A stretch of 64,000 bases of DNA, taken from Blumeriella jaapii. Lineage: Eukaryota > Ascomycota > Leotiomycetes > Helotiales > Drepanopezizaceae. The stretch spans positions 496,001 to 560,000 of the forward strand of contig VWND01000008.1 of NCBI GenBank assembly GCA_009599575.1, read 5' to 3'. The translations under genes were made by a program, and so were the position numbers. The notes under the pieces were generated by a model that saw only the letters and a program-made list of their open reading frames with translations, was not told the DNA's origin and made no database searches. Within the stretch, counting starts at the first letter, position 1. Each line of letters starts with the position of its first letter. Below are positions 1 through 10,178 of the stretch, one piece after another.

Positions 1-2
1 CT

Positions 3-818
3 GAATTCTGGTTCAACCAAGTCTCCGCGCGGCTCTCGGCCTTCTCGTCGTACATTCCCAGCCCGAACAAACCGCATAGCCCTCACATTGGATCCGAGGC
101 GGCTGCCAAAGCCGGCGGCAGGACCCTCAACATCCTGACTTTGGACGGCTGGGAGGAGGCCATCCGATCAAGCGTCAAGCCTGAGAGCGATACCCCCGAG
201 GAATGGTGGGTTTTGGTCACCGGGGGGAACAAGACTTGCTTCGGCCAGTGCGGCCAGATTGAAGCTGCTTTCAACGAGACCGCAGCTTTGTGGGCGCTCC
301 ATCCCACTGCTCCTCACTTGGGCTATCTTGATTGCGAGAATCAGCCAGTTCTCTGCAATGCCTGGTCCGCTGGTCCCCCATCGTTGTTCTTCTTCGAAGT
401 CTCCCCAGAGCCTGCGCCGGTGATCCAGCGATCCAGAAGACTGAATGCCACTACTACCGAGGTCAAGACTTTCACGGATCTGCTGTCCAGCCAGTCGTAC
501 AAGAAGTTGCTGGTCTACGATGGTGTTTTCCACCCATTCGATGGCTTCTTCGCCAAGAACCATCTTGCTGTTCCTGTCGGCTACTTCTTCTGGGCTTTTG
601 CTGCCATCCCCAGCTGGATGATGATGGTTGGCATTTCGTTCATGAGCAGGACCATCATGTTAGTTCTCAATCAAGATTAACGAAAGAGACGTGCTGACCT
701 TGACCTTAGGGGCAACCGAATGAGACCTTCCCCCAACAGAGCTGCAGCACCACCTGCAGCCGCTGCCCCTCGTGTAAGGATTGTGAACGACGCTCAATCT
801 CCCGTTTCCCCTAATTAG
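3..818 (+). CDS. Thioredoxin-fold membrane protein, 5' partial
   Basis: The reading frame is open from base 3, so the N-terminus lies outside the window. Exon 1 ends at 658 (donor GTTAGT) and exon 2 starts at 710. The visible protein has a thioredoxin-like stretch: CFGQCGQIEAAF recalls a redox-site helix, and AGPPSLFFF recalls the cis-proline strand. It is followed by a hydrophobic segment (VPVGYFFWAFAAIPSWMMMVG) that should be membrane-spanning, and a Pro/Ala-rich tail. I infer an ER or secretory-pathway thioredoxin-fold membrane protein but recognise no named family. The 3' end is ambiguous. Read straight through, the stop is TAG at 816-818. Bases 774-833 also form a good intron (GTAAGG, CTAAC, CAG) whose removal gives an immediate TAA. 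This changes only the last 14 residues. Confidence 0.6.
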
Positions 819-1046
819 CTAACACCGTATCAGTAAACCACAAGTGACACCTTTGACCCGCGATCACAAGGAATAGAAAGGAAGGTCAAGCATAGGTAGG
901 GAAGGGAAAGGAAAGGAAGGAAGGAAATGGGGCGATGAACTGGGAATATCTGTGCATGGGTAACGGTCACATGTCTTGATGGCTATATTCCATTTGGGTA
1001 TCCAAATCTCTTGTAATGCTGTTACAGCTCTTCAGACCAAGTCACC

Positions 1047-1704
1047 TTATTTCCCGTCACAAGAATCCTCCAACCTCTTCAGACCCTCTAAAACCTGATC
1101 TTTCAACTGCCCGTTCGCTAGCCTGCCATATCGTAAATCACTCAGGCCTCCGACCATCCCACGCATCTTCTCTAGCAAAGCTTCCGCCTCCTCATCTAAT
1201 CGCGTGATCTCGTCTTCCACGTCGGCTATCGCACTCTGCAATTCTGGAAGTATAGAAGTCAGGGTATGTGGTCTCGACGCTGGTAGATTCGAAGTCGGGC
1301 CGAACAACTAGATCACCATCAAATCAGTACTCCATCATTGATGCAGGGGAATTCCGCGCTGCTGTCGATCGAACGTGGAGAGGTGCAGAAAGGGTATACC
1401 AACGTACCGCCCTCTCAATCTCCACCTCGTCGTCCCCCTCCTCTCGCTCGGCATCCCTCCTTGCCCTCGCAACCGCCCGCCTTTGCGCGTTCCCCCGCCT
1501 GACCTCCTGTGTTATGTTCTGCGCCACGGCGTCTGTGAGGCGCGCACGCTGGTGCTGGAGGTCGCGGTAGAGGGCCTGGACTTGAGGGGAGGATTGCTGG
1601 GCGCGGGGCAGGAGGGCCGTGAAGGCCTGCAGGGTAGAGATCGCGGGCAGAGGCGCCGGAGGCAGGAGGAAGGTGGCGAGGATGGTTTGTTCGGTGGGCG
1701 CCAT
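1047..1704 (-). CDS. cnl2: Cnl2/Nkp2 family inner kinetochore protein
   Basis: Two exons (1704-1408 and 1307-1047; 100 nt intron with a GTACGT donor and TAG acceptor) give 185 residues. The N-terminus, with an ILATFLLPPAPLP stretch and then an aromatic/Leu-rich helix, is the family signature of fission yeast Cnl2 and budding yeast Nkp2. These are peripheral subunits of the constitutive centromere-associated network (Ctf19/Mis6-Sim4 complex). The rest is predicted coiled coil: a charged R/E-rich middle (residues ~65-98) and a heptad-like segment in exon 2. The family is short and mostly helical, which fits. It is divergent from EAF3 with about 590 bp between the two starts. A second kinetochore gene, CENP-Q-like, lies 8.5 kb downstream. 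Confidence 0.82.
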
Positions 1705-1971
1705 GTTGCTGTGCTGTGTTGTTGCAGTGCTGTGTTGTGTTGCAGTGGGAAGTGATCGTGGTTGGCTCGTTGCGATGCAGTTAATGCCCCGGGGGAAAGG
1801 TAGCAGAATGTCTCGCAGATTCCACGTCACTGTAACAGAAGGAGAGCTTCAGATATGGGAGCAGAGAACAGGCCAAGAAAGCAGGTCTAAGAAAGCAGGT
1901 GTTGGTGGTGACAAAGATCCGTGGTGTTTGCTGTTTGCTGTTTGCTTGTATGTGAGGCTGGACGAGGAGGC

Positions 1972-2019
1972 GCGTGCAGGAGACGCGACTCGCACGCGCG
2001 TCGCGCGTCTCCTGCACGC
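1972..2019. repeat. Perfect 16-bp inverted repeat, GC-rich hairpin
   Basis: Arms at 1972-1987 (GCGTGCAGGAGACGCG) and 2004-2019 are exact reverse complements separated by 16 bases that are themselves GC/ACGCG-rich. It lies between the divergent starts of cnl2 and EAF3. As DNA it could form a cruciform; in the EAF3 leader it would form a strong RNA stem. Confidence 0.9.
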
Positions 2020-2093
2020 ACCTCGGTGGCGGGTCGGGTGAACCTCGGGAGGTCGATGTTGCTCCGGCCCACCTCTCTTCCTTCTCAGATCTT

Positions 2094-2135
2094 CGACCTT
2101 CAACCCTCGACCTTCAACCCTCGACCTTCAACCCT
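2094..2135 (+). repeat. 14-bp tandem repeat, three exact copies
   Basis: The unit CGACCTTCAACCCT occurs three times head to tail and is followed by degenerate copies to about 2160. It lies in the probable 5' leader of EAF3, 160 bases upstream of the ATG. Confidence 0.9.
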
Positions 2136-2293
2136 CGTAACCTCCAACCTTCAACCTTCCACTCACACCCCGATCTTCGACTTTCACGCCGACACAACAT
2201 CACACAACACCAAGACGTGACAGCAGCATTTGCTTTGCGCTGTGTTCGAGACCTCGTTGTCACTGCACACCTTGGATACTACCATCACTCGCT

Positions 2294-5200
2294 ATGGCTC
2301 CCTCAAAGGCAGCAGCAGGAGCTTCACCGTACAGAAGCACGGAACGCGTCTTGTGCTTCCATCACGACATGCTGTATGAGGCCAAGATCCTCGACGTCCG
2401 AAGAGCCGACAGCGACCCCGGCAGCTGGCAGTACAGGATTCACTACAAAGGCTGGAAGAACACGGTATGTTCCCTGTGCCGGTCTGTCTCTCACTGTGCG
2501 GCGCTGGCGTCACTGGTGATCACGGCGCTTGACTAGACTAATCGTGTCTGCCCTTAGTGAGTGCCAGCACACATTTGGACAAAAGACCGGGGCAGCAGAG
2601 CCCCTGAGCCCCTTCCCAAGTGGGAAGGCTCTAGCCTATCGGATTTCCCAACCCTCCACTCCATTCGAAACTCATCTCTTTTCCTCAACTATCTCCTCTC
2701 CACGACTATCTCCTCGAATATTTCCTCTCCTCCACCCCTCCTCTTTGCCCTCATCCATCACTATTTCGACTCCCATCCCCATCCCCATCTCCTTTTTCCC
2801 ATCCTCGAGCTCAAAGCATCACATGATGCCCTCTACCTCGAACACCCGCACTAGCACCCGCACTAGCACCCGCACTAACCGCTCCGTCACTCACAGCTGG
2901 GATGATTGGGTTATGCAAGACCGAGTACGCAAGTTCACCGACGAAAACAAGGAGCTGGCCGCACAATTGCACACGCAAATGAAGCAACTCAAGAACCCCT
3001 CTGCCAAGGGCGCGGCGGCGAAGAAAGCTGGTGGTCGAACAAACGGCAGTGACTTTAGCTCAGCTAGAGGCAGTGAGGAGAGACACGCTTCCGCCGCTGC
3101 CCAGAGCGGTCGGGGTGCTGCGAGAAGAAACCGTGACTATGATCTTGAGCCTGTAAGTCTGTGCGCTCTTCATTGTGTCTCGTGGAATTTTCCTTTTTGT
3201 CTGCGATTTCAGGTGCCTTGCTTTCAAAAGGTGGGTGTTTGAGGTGTCTTCCTCTGGACAATGAGAGGGATCAAGGGCTCTTTGCTTGCGTCTTGCTTCT
3301 ATTCTTGTCTTTGAGTCTTGTGGCACAGAGAATATGGGTTCTGCTCTAAGCCCTGGTGCCGAGGAATCTCAACATATCTCTCTCTCTCGCTCTCTCTCGG
3401 CGTCGTTACACTTCTCCCAGAAGTTCTGGTATCTTTAAATCTGGAGTCTCTGCAAGCCTCTTCGCAGCTTGTGTTCGTGCCCAGGATCAACAACAACGGT
3501 ACTCTTTTCTTCTCCGCTGTACAGCTCAGAGTCCTCACCAAACATCCGGAGGTCTCTAAGATTTGCTCGACACCGCTGAAGCTCAATCCTCTCGCATGGT
3601 CACTGCATCTCTCTCTTATTTCAAGAGAACAACATCCGAGTTGGTAGAATCTTGCTATAGACTCGCCACACGAATAGCGATACTGCGGGCGTTACCAAGC
3701 GATGCCTGCCTCTGGCTCAGACAACCTGGACTATGATTCAGATACCACAATCTCCGAGGACTGGGAGGCCATGTACCACTCCTACGTAAGTGACTCCTTA
3801 TCAGCAATTTGACGCCAATCTAACGATGGCAGGATTACGAATGTGAAAATCATGATGATGGAGCAGCTTCGTCTAGCCTCTGTGGATCGTGTAGGCCCAT
3901 CGTCAAGGGCGAGCAGGCCTCAGCTGTAAATACACAATGCCGACTACGACTTATGCTCCCTGCTCATCATCGGGCCGTGAAAGATGGTATTGCAATGTTA
4001 CCTCGCAAACGCATGTGTGTGAGAGAGCTCGACACCGAGCCAGCTTCCTCCCGCATTGTACTGTCATCCAAATCGTATTCGGTAAGTCAATGTATCTTAT
4101 CTCCTAGTTGCTCCGTTGACACAAATGATCTAGAACGTCGCGATTATCTTGCGAAGGATAATTCGACCTGTTGCCGAGCCGAAATACAATCGCAAGAAGG
4201 ACCGATTGCTTGTACCTACCATGCTATCAAAACAATCTGGCATGTCTACTCTCCGACGCTCTGCTCGATCCCGCGGTGTCACGGCCAACGAGACCAGCAT
4301 ATCTGAAAGAGCGTTCGCCCTGGTTACTCCACCGCCCACATCAATTCCACCACCAGCGCCTGCTACAAGCGCCAGCAGGCCGCATAGCAAGTCATCGCCT
4401 CCGCCCCCACGGGTGATCCTCCGTACGAAAATCCCCCCAGAGGTGAAAGCCCGGGTAGTAGCAGCTCTCAAGTTACAAAAGCTCTCTGCCACTTCTAAGC
4501 CTGCCTCTACAAAGCGAAAACCCTCTCCTGATACCGAAAAGTCAGAGGCTGCCAAAGACACCGTCGCTCGGCACGTCGCTGTCCCACCAGCAAAAGAGAG
4601 GATACTCTCGAATCGCGCTAGCGAAGCGAGCGCGTCCCATTGGTCAATACGTACTTGTCCTCCGAGCGCACGTCCCCCAAAAAGGAAGACCTTGACTGTC
4701 AACACCAAGCAAATCAACCTCCCAACAACATCTGAGAAAATGCCTCGCGTCAAGCGCGGCCGTGTGTCTGCGCCAACTATCAAGTCGACACGCAAGGCAT
4801 ACTTTCCCACCTGGAGTGATCCGAAGCACAAGGATTGGGACTGCGTTCGGTTTCTCAAGGACGACAGTATGGTCGTTTACGACAACCTCCTCAACCTCCC
4901 TCCACCGAGCTTTTCTTTCGACGAAAATGGCAGACTCATAATCCCGGACAATTTCCATGAGATAATTTCAGACGCTACTCTCCGACGAAATCGGGCTACT
5001 CGACGCATGAAGTCACGCAAACCCAACTCTGAGGTCGAGGTCGATAGACGTGTTCCCGTAGTGCAGGGCACAGATGATGATAGTTCATCCTTGTCTTCCT
5101 CCCCATCATCTGCTCCTCTACCCCCCTCGTCATCTGGCAAGGTCTTGTCCTCCAAGTCCTTAGCAAAGAATTCGCGCAGGGTTTCCAAAGGATTGACGGA

Positions 5201-5917
5201 ACTCTTGGAGGAAATTGTTCAAAATATTCTAACATGTTTCAAATTGTCACAGGAGGATGCCTTCCAAGCTAAACCCATGGTTTCAATCCCTGTTCCTGAT
5301 CACATCAAGGCCATCCTCGTCGATGACTGGGAGAACGTCACCAAAAACCAGCAACTCGTCCCGCTACCCGTTCACGCCTCGGTCAATCAGATTTTTAACG
5401 ATTATGGCGAGTACGAGTCTGCCAGACGTCAAGAGGGTACAGCTCAGTCCGATGTATTGCAGGAGTTTATTATCGGCATGAAGGAGTATTTTGAGATGTG
5501 TCTGGGTCGTATTCTTCTTTACAGGTAAGACAACATATGCTCTTTACGATTCGCGGCAGCTGACAACATTCTTCAGATTCGAGCGTAATCAATACCAGGA
5601 GGTTCGTAATGGTATCGCTGCCAAGGAAGCTCATTTCGCCGGTAAAAAGATTTGCGACGTCTATGGTGCCGAGCACTTGTGCCGTCTCATTGGTGAGTGC
5701 TCCTTTTTCGAAATATACCTTTTGTCAATAGCTGAACCATCTAGTCTCTCTGCCCGAGATCATCGCTCAAACCAACATGGACGCCCAATCTATCAATCGT
5801 CTCCGCGAGGAGCTGATCAAGTTGACCATCTGGCTTGGCAAAAATGTCCCCAAGTACTTCACAAAGGAATACGAGACCCCGGGTTCTGAATACGTTGAGA
5901 AGGCACGCAGCAATTAA
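2294..5917 (+). CDS. EAF3: EAF3/MRG15 chromodomain protein of NuA4 and Rpd3S
   Basis: Predicted exons are 2294-2463, 2897-3152, 5253-5524, 5577-5692 and 5745-5917 (987 nt, 328 residues). The first two encode the chromo barrel: FHHDMLYEAKILDVR, then IHYKGWKNT joined to WDDWV and RKFTDENKELA. The last three encode the MRG domain: VDDWENVTKNQQLVPLP, GRILLYRFER, YGAEHLCRLI, LPEIIAQTNMD. Known relatives bind methylated H3K36 through the chromo barrel and dock NuA4 acetyltransferase and Rpd3S deacetylase subunits through MRG. Two things are odd. The first intron can be spliced in frame only as a twin intron (see 2464-2896). The third spans 2100 bases, whereas fungal EAF3 introns are usually below 100; it contains another coding module. 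The DLEP|EDAF junction (phase 0) matches the short linker of typical EAF3 proteins. Confidence 0.88.
2464..2896 (+). other. [D1,2] stwintron in the EAF3 chromo barrel
   Basis: The exon reads ...AAC AC before base 2464 and C TGG GAT from 2897, giving the conserved N-T-W-D-D-W. No single canonical intron yields this. An inner intron at 2465-2557 (GTATGT, CTAAT, TTAG) sits between the first and second base of an outer donor. Removing it joins G2464 to TGAGT at 2558-2562, creating GTGAGT. The outer intron then ends at 2896 with branch CTAAC (2875-2879) and CACAG. This matches spliceosomal twin introns described in filamentous ascomycetes. A 12-bp repeat (CGCACTAGCACC) precedes the outer branch site. 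Confidence 0.85.
3702..5917 (+). CDS. Alternative MRG-domain protein with novel N-terminus
   Basis: Inside the third EAF3 intron, exons 3702-3785, 3833-4081 and 4134-onward are joined by two canonical introns (GTAAGT donors; CTAAC then GGCAG; TTGAC then CTAG). All are phase 0. The last exon has no stop: it crosses the EAF3 acceptor at 5252 in frame and continues into the MRG exons. The product would be 670 residues, with 484 novel residues plus the shared MRG domain. The novel part has an acidic start (DYDSDTTISEDWEAM), a CGSC motif, Pro/Ser/Lys-rich disorder, basic KRGR patches and one compact-looking block (residues ~325-395) containing FPTWSDPKHKDWDCVRF, PPSFSFDENGRLIIP and RRNRATRRMK. I recognise no known domain. 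A CT-rich tract at about 3370-3400 could be its promoter or leader. It could instead be a separate nested gene that ends by unseen splicing; transcript data are needed to decide. Confidence 0.6.
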
Positions 5918-6727
5918 AACGTGTACACATGAGAACTGCTGGATGGAGAATGGCGTCATCTTTGAAAAGCGATCTACGGAACAAATCATGTTTCGGTGTA
6001 CACTATGGGGGAGGTGATGCCTGGGAGCTGTCGGGCAGCTGAAGTCTACAAGGCAGGGGTTCCGTTGGTTTACTCCCGTGGGAAAACCTTGCTTGGGTGT
6101 AAATTTCCAAACGCATCACCTCTACTGTAATAAACAAAAGATTCTCACATTCTCATAACCCCACGCCATCTGCATCACATCTGCTAAAGGTTAGTTATCG
6201 ACCATCACACACTAGACGGACGATAGTAAAGATCCACTCACATGATATCCGTACATTGTAGCTGCTCGGCGAAGCTAGACCCCTCGCCGTAGACATTGTG
6301 AGGTTTGAAATAAATGAAATAAGAGGCGTTGATTGCATCCCATCAATTGAAGCTACAGCCTACAAAGATGTGGGTCACGGTGCCGCGCGAAGAATACAGG
6401 ATCCTTGCTAACGCCGAATGATGGGGATATATTTGTACATCGGCGCTCGACGCGCTGGTCAAAGACTCTGCCCTGCGCCCATTCCATGATTGAACCATTG
6501 CATCTTACACATCGAAAACGCTTGGTACAGAAGCGAACTCCAAATAGGGCCCGTCCATTGTACCAAAAGCTCGAGGTTTGGGAAAGTCAAGACTCGAGCC
6601 TGAAGAATGCTTCCCAAGCCGCCTGAATCTTTCCCTTCCCCCTTCACACGCCTTCTCTTCACACCCTTCCATTCTTCCAGGAACATGTACACTTCAACCC
6701 TCGTCCCTCGTCTCGTGCGCCTGTCGG
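5918..6727. other. Intergenic, no gene seen
   Basis: This is about 810 bases between the EAF3 stop and the uL30m stop (convergent genes). ORFs here are short, lack recognisable domains and show no coherent splice structure. It probably holds two 3' untranslated regions. Confidence 0.6.
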
Positions 6728-6988
6728 TCATCGCGGCGCCGCCTTCTCCAAATAGAACCCCGGATCCGGCTTCCTCTCCGCCCGCAACTCCTGTATCGTC
6801 AACGGCCGGTCCACCTCCCTGACCGACACCAGCTCCTTGACCTTCATGATCATTCCGGCGACCTCGGGGGACACGGGGTAGAAGACGGTCTTCATGCGCG
6901 TGCGCAGGCCGAGGGCTTTGAGGACGCCCTGCGTGCGCTTCGTGAGGCCGATGCCAGAGCGGATGAGAGTTATGCGGAAATAGGACAT
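6728..6988 (-). CDS. MRPL33: Mitochondrial large-subunit ribosomal protein uL30m
   Basis: A single exon encodes 86 residues starting [15 protein letters not shown], the classic N-terminus of bacterial-type L30 and yeast Mrpl33. It continues with [13 protein letters not shown] and a [12 protein letters not shown] segment. The size fits the compact L30 fold. It should act in the mitochondrial 54S subunit near domain II of the large rRNA. The fungal C-terminal extension (RKPDPGFY) seen in Pezizomycotina homologues is present. It is divergent from SEC6 with 304 bp between the starts. Confidence 0.85.
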   Translation of the reverse strand: MSYFRITLIRSGIGLTKRTQGVLKALGLRTRMKTVFYPVSPEVAGMIMKVKELVSVREVDRPLTIQELRAERKPDPGFYLEKAAPR

Positions 6989-7292
6989 TTTCAGGACTGG
7001 AGTTTGGAGGTTAGCTATTGTCGTCGTAGGAATCGGGAGGGGTGTTTACTTTGTGGTGGACGGCGAGGACGTGGTTTCGTGGTGGGGGCTTGAGGTGAGA
7101 GTCGAGATTCGTGAATTTCTGGTAAGCTCGGCTTAAGTTCGGGACTCCATCGAAGCCAGACCCTTGCTTCTTGCGCTCTGGATCTGTAGAGTTACTTACC
7201 CATGAATCCACGAAAACCCCATGCTTCCGACTCCAGGCATGGCTTGAAACCCCCAGAAAGCACAGCAACCCAAAGCGTAGACTGCGCTCACC

Positions 7293-9549
7293 ATGACCAT
7301 GGACAGCTCGACCATCAAGCTCGCCGAGCTGCTGCGGCACCCCGAAGACCTTGACAAGATCCCCGCCATGAGGCTGGAGTACGTGCGGAAGAAAGGCGCG
7401 GTCGACTCGCAACTGCGCAGCGGGCTGAAGGAGCAATTGGAGATCACGCAGTCGGGCATGAACGGCATCACGGCCAGCGGACGGTGCAGCTCATCAAGGA
7501 GGAGATGATGAAGATAGACAAGCTATGCGCCGAGTCGCAGAACATGATCCGCGACTTTCCCAACATCAACATGGTCAGTCAGACGCACCGAAACTTCAGC
7601 GCGGTGGAGACGATGCGGGAAAACCTGAGCAGCTTCAATGACAGGCTGAATCGCATCGAGGCCCTGCTGCGGAGGACGACGCTGATCCGGAGAACATGCC
7701 GAACCTGCTGGCGGTGCATTACGACTTGACACAGCTGAGAAACATTCAGGACGATGCTATGGAGCAGATTGTGCGGGCAGACGACCCGAGCGCGCAGAGC
7801 ACGCTGGAAGAGTACTTTGCGCGCCTGGAGGAAGTGGTCGAGTGGTTCGATGAGCATGTGGGCACCATCGCGCTGAACCTCATCAACGTGCTGGTTAGTG
7901 GGAACAATGGATTGGTAGTTCGTCTCGCAATCATCATCGAGGCGGAGGAGAAGAGTGATAAGAGGATCAAGGCGCTGCAGGAAGCGCTGAAGGATCACAA
8001 GGAGATGGCGGCGAGGTTTAAGGGCATCACGGATGGGGCGAAGCAAGTCAGAGGGTACAAGGAAAAGTTCCTCCAGGCGATCAAGATTCATGCCGAGGAG
8101 CAGATGATGGCGTCGAAGCAGGCGTTCTTGGAGGACGCGTCGAGGATCGATAAGAATCTGAAATGGTTCTTCAATGATTTGAACGCGGTCAAGCAGGGCA
8201 TGGTGCAACTGATGCCGAGAAAGTGGAAGATTTTCCAGACGTACGGGAAGCTTTATCATCAGCTTATGCACGACTTTCTGATCGGCATGGTGGATGATCC
8301 CGAGACGGACTCGGCGCACATGTTGTCCATTCTGAACTGGCCGGAGAAGTACTACCAGAAGATGACGAAGCTTGGTTTCAAGCAAGATGAGTTGCATCCG
8401 CAGGTGCTGGATGGTCGAGAGCCGGAGCTGGTTCGGGACTTCAGACAGCTTGTCATCAAGTATCTGGACGAGTGGCTGGATCGGATATTCCAGACGGAAC
8501 AGAACGATTTTATGGAGCGAAGTGCGGAAGGGGGGAATCTGGATGCCGACGAGTATGGATACTTCCGAACGAAAAATTCGGTCGACATGTGGCGAATGTT
8601 GAGAGAGCAAATCGACTCGGCTGGCACCTCGCAACGAATGGATGTGGTGGAAGGTGTGATTGATGCCATGATCGTTCGCCTGAAGACAAGACAATCGAGA
8701 TGGCAGAAGATGCTTGACGATGAAGCAGCAAAGTATCACAGCAATCCCGACATGGATCTTCTGCCGGCTCTCCAGGATTGGCTCGTCGCTACTGCGAATG
8801 ACCAGATTGCTTGCATCGACGACAACGAAGAAGCAGATAGGTTCGCGTACCTGACCAGTTTCCGCCAGAAGTTCGAGCCTCTGGTCTCTCCGCAATACCT
8901 GGAGGGCGCAGATGCCGATATTGCAGACCTCCGAAATATCTACGTCGATTTCAGCACCCACTGCATAGCCAAGTTCGCCCAGCTGGTATTTGCAGTAGAC
9001 TTCAGAAGCGTCATGCCAGACTTTTTTACGCCTAGATGGTACACCACAACCGCCATCAAGCAAATGGTCGTCACATTCGAAGAGTACATCAACGACTACA
9101 AGGTCGTGCTCCATCACTCCCTTCTCGACATTTTCATCGAGGAACTCGCCGACGAGCTTCTCGTCCGCTATCTAACCAGCGTACGCAACAAGGGCGCGAA
9201 GTTCAAGCGCCAAGACCCCTACAAAGACAAGCTCTTCAACGACGTCTCGACCGCGTTTGAGTTCTTTACCGAGAACAGCTATGTCAGCCAGGATGTGGCT
9301 GAAGCCATCAAGCAGAAGTGGCGGGTCACGGAACGCTTTCTCGAGCTCATCGAAGCGGAAAAGAGTTTTGTGCCGGAAGTATTCGCGGCGTTCAAACAAG
9401 ATTACTGGGATTTGCAGCTGAGTTGGGTGGAGGCGGTGCTGCGGGCAAGAGATGATTTCGACAGGAGCATGTTGAATGCCGTCAAAGCGAGGGCGGCCCA
9501 GGTTGAAGTTGTGAGGGGCGTCGAGACGATCATGATGAAGGTTAAATAG
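7293..9549 (+). CDS. SEC6: Exocyst complex subunit SEC6, two frame breaks
   Basis: Across three frames the sequence encodes about 752 residues, the normal SEC6 length. It starts with a KLAELLRHPEDLDKIPAM segment and a coiled-coil N-terminus, then the long helical-rod body (GYKEKFLQAIKIHAEEQ, LLPALQDWLVATANDQI). SEC6 is a core subunit of the octameric exocyst, which tethers secretory vesicles at growth sites and contacts the SNARE Sec9. The frame changes by -1 at GG 7479-7480 (after GMNGITASG, before TVQLIKEEMMK) and again at GG 7671-7672 (between RIEALLR and DDADPENMPNLL). Adding one G at each site restores 753 codons including the stop. SEC6 is essential in yeast and the other 617 residues are intact, so I favour sequencing or assembly undercalls over a pseudogene. 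ATG 7299 is an alternative start. Confidence 0.88.
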
Positions 9550-10178
9550 GACGGACGAAGCTCATGGATATGTAAGAGGTACCGGGCTTGGGTTGCGGTG
9601 GCATCTTTTGGGAGCGTGGTGTTCTGGGTGCATTTGCCGGCGCGCATGCTTTTGTGAGCATTACGTACTGGTATGTGATATGTAGATATTGCTATTTGGG
9701 ATCATCTAGAGATCTTGTATAGTTTTGAGTTGAATCATTCCTTAGGATTTCGACCGTTTGTGAACCAGAGGGTTGGCGAGTATGCTCGATGAGACGACGT
9801 ACGCAAAGACAGGATGGTTGAAGGCCAGAAAACCTCTGTCAATAGACACGAGAGAAGTAATCTATTAGTAGTGAGTAGCGGGAGTTGACCTCAAAGCCTT
9901 TTACCCTCAGCCTATAGGCCCAAAACCTTGCTCGGTTCTGGCCAAGATCGATCGAGCAGCAGCCGATTTAACCCCATCTTTGTCGAAATTCACTTGTCAC
10001 GTGCATTTACGACAATTGACTTCCATCGGCGCGTCGCACTACGCGACTTCCAACGCGACCTCGACTTCGAGTACCTAACAAACCAAACACTCACCATACC
10101 ATGACACAACACAACTACCCTTCATACGCCCACACACACCCGGCCCCGAATCGTGACTTTTCTGGGAACTAGAACACA
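9550..10178. other. Intergenic; CENP-Q promoter region
   Basis: No gene is seen. A TCACGTG core lies at 9997-10003, about 180 bases upstream of the CENP-Q-like start. The rest looks like SEC6 3' sequence and a leader rich in CACA. Confidence 0.5.

Noticed and set aside
2529..3242. 237-codon frame read as a separate gene starting in the EAF3 outer intron
   Set aside because: Its first part is Ser/Thr/Pro filler without family match; the conserved WDDWV segment belongs to EAF3 exon 2, joined by the twin intron.
7579..9117. 512-codon open frame on the minus strand
   Set aside because: It lies antisense to SEC6, which has clear homology on the plus strand; the antisense frame shows no domain and is a codon-bias shadow.
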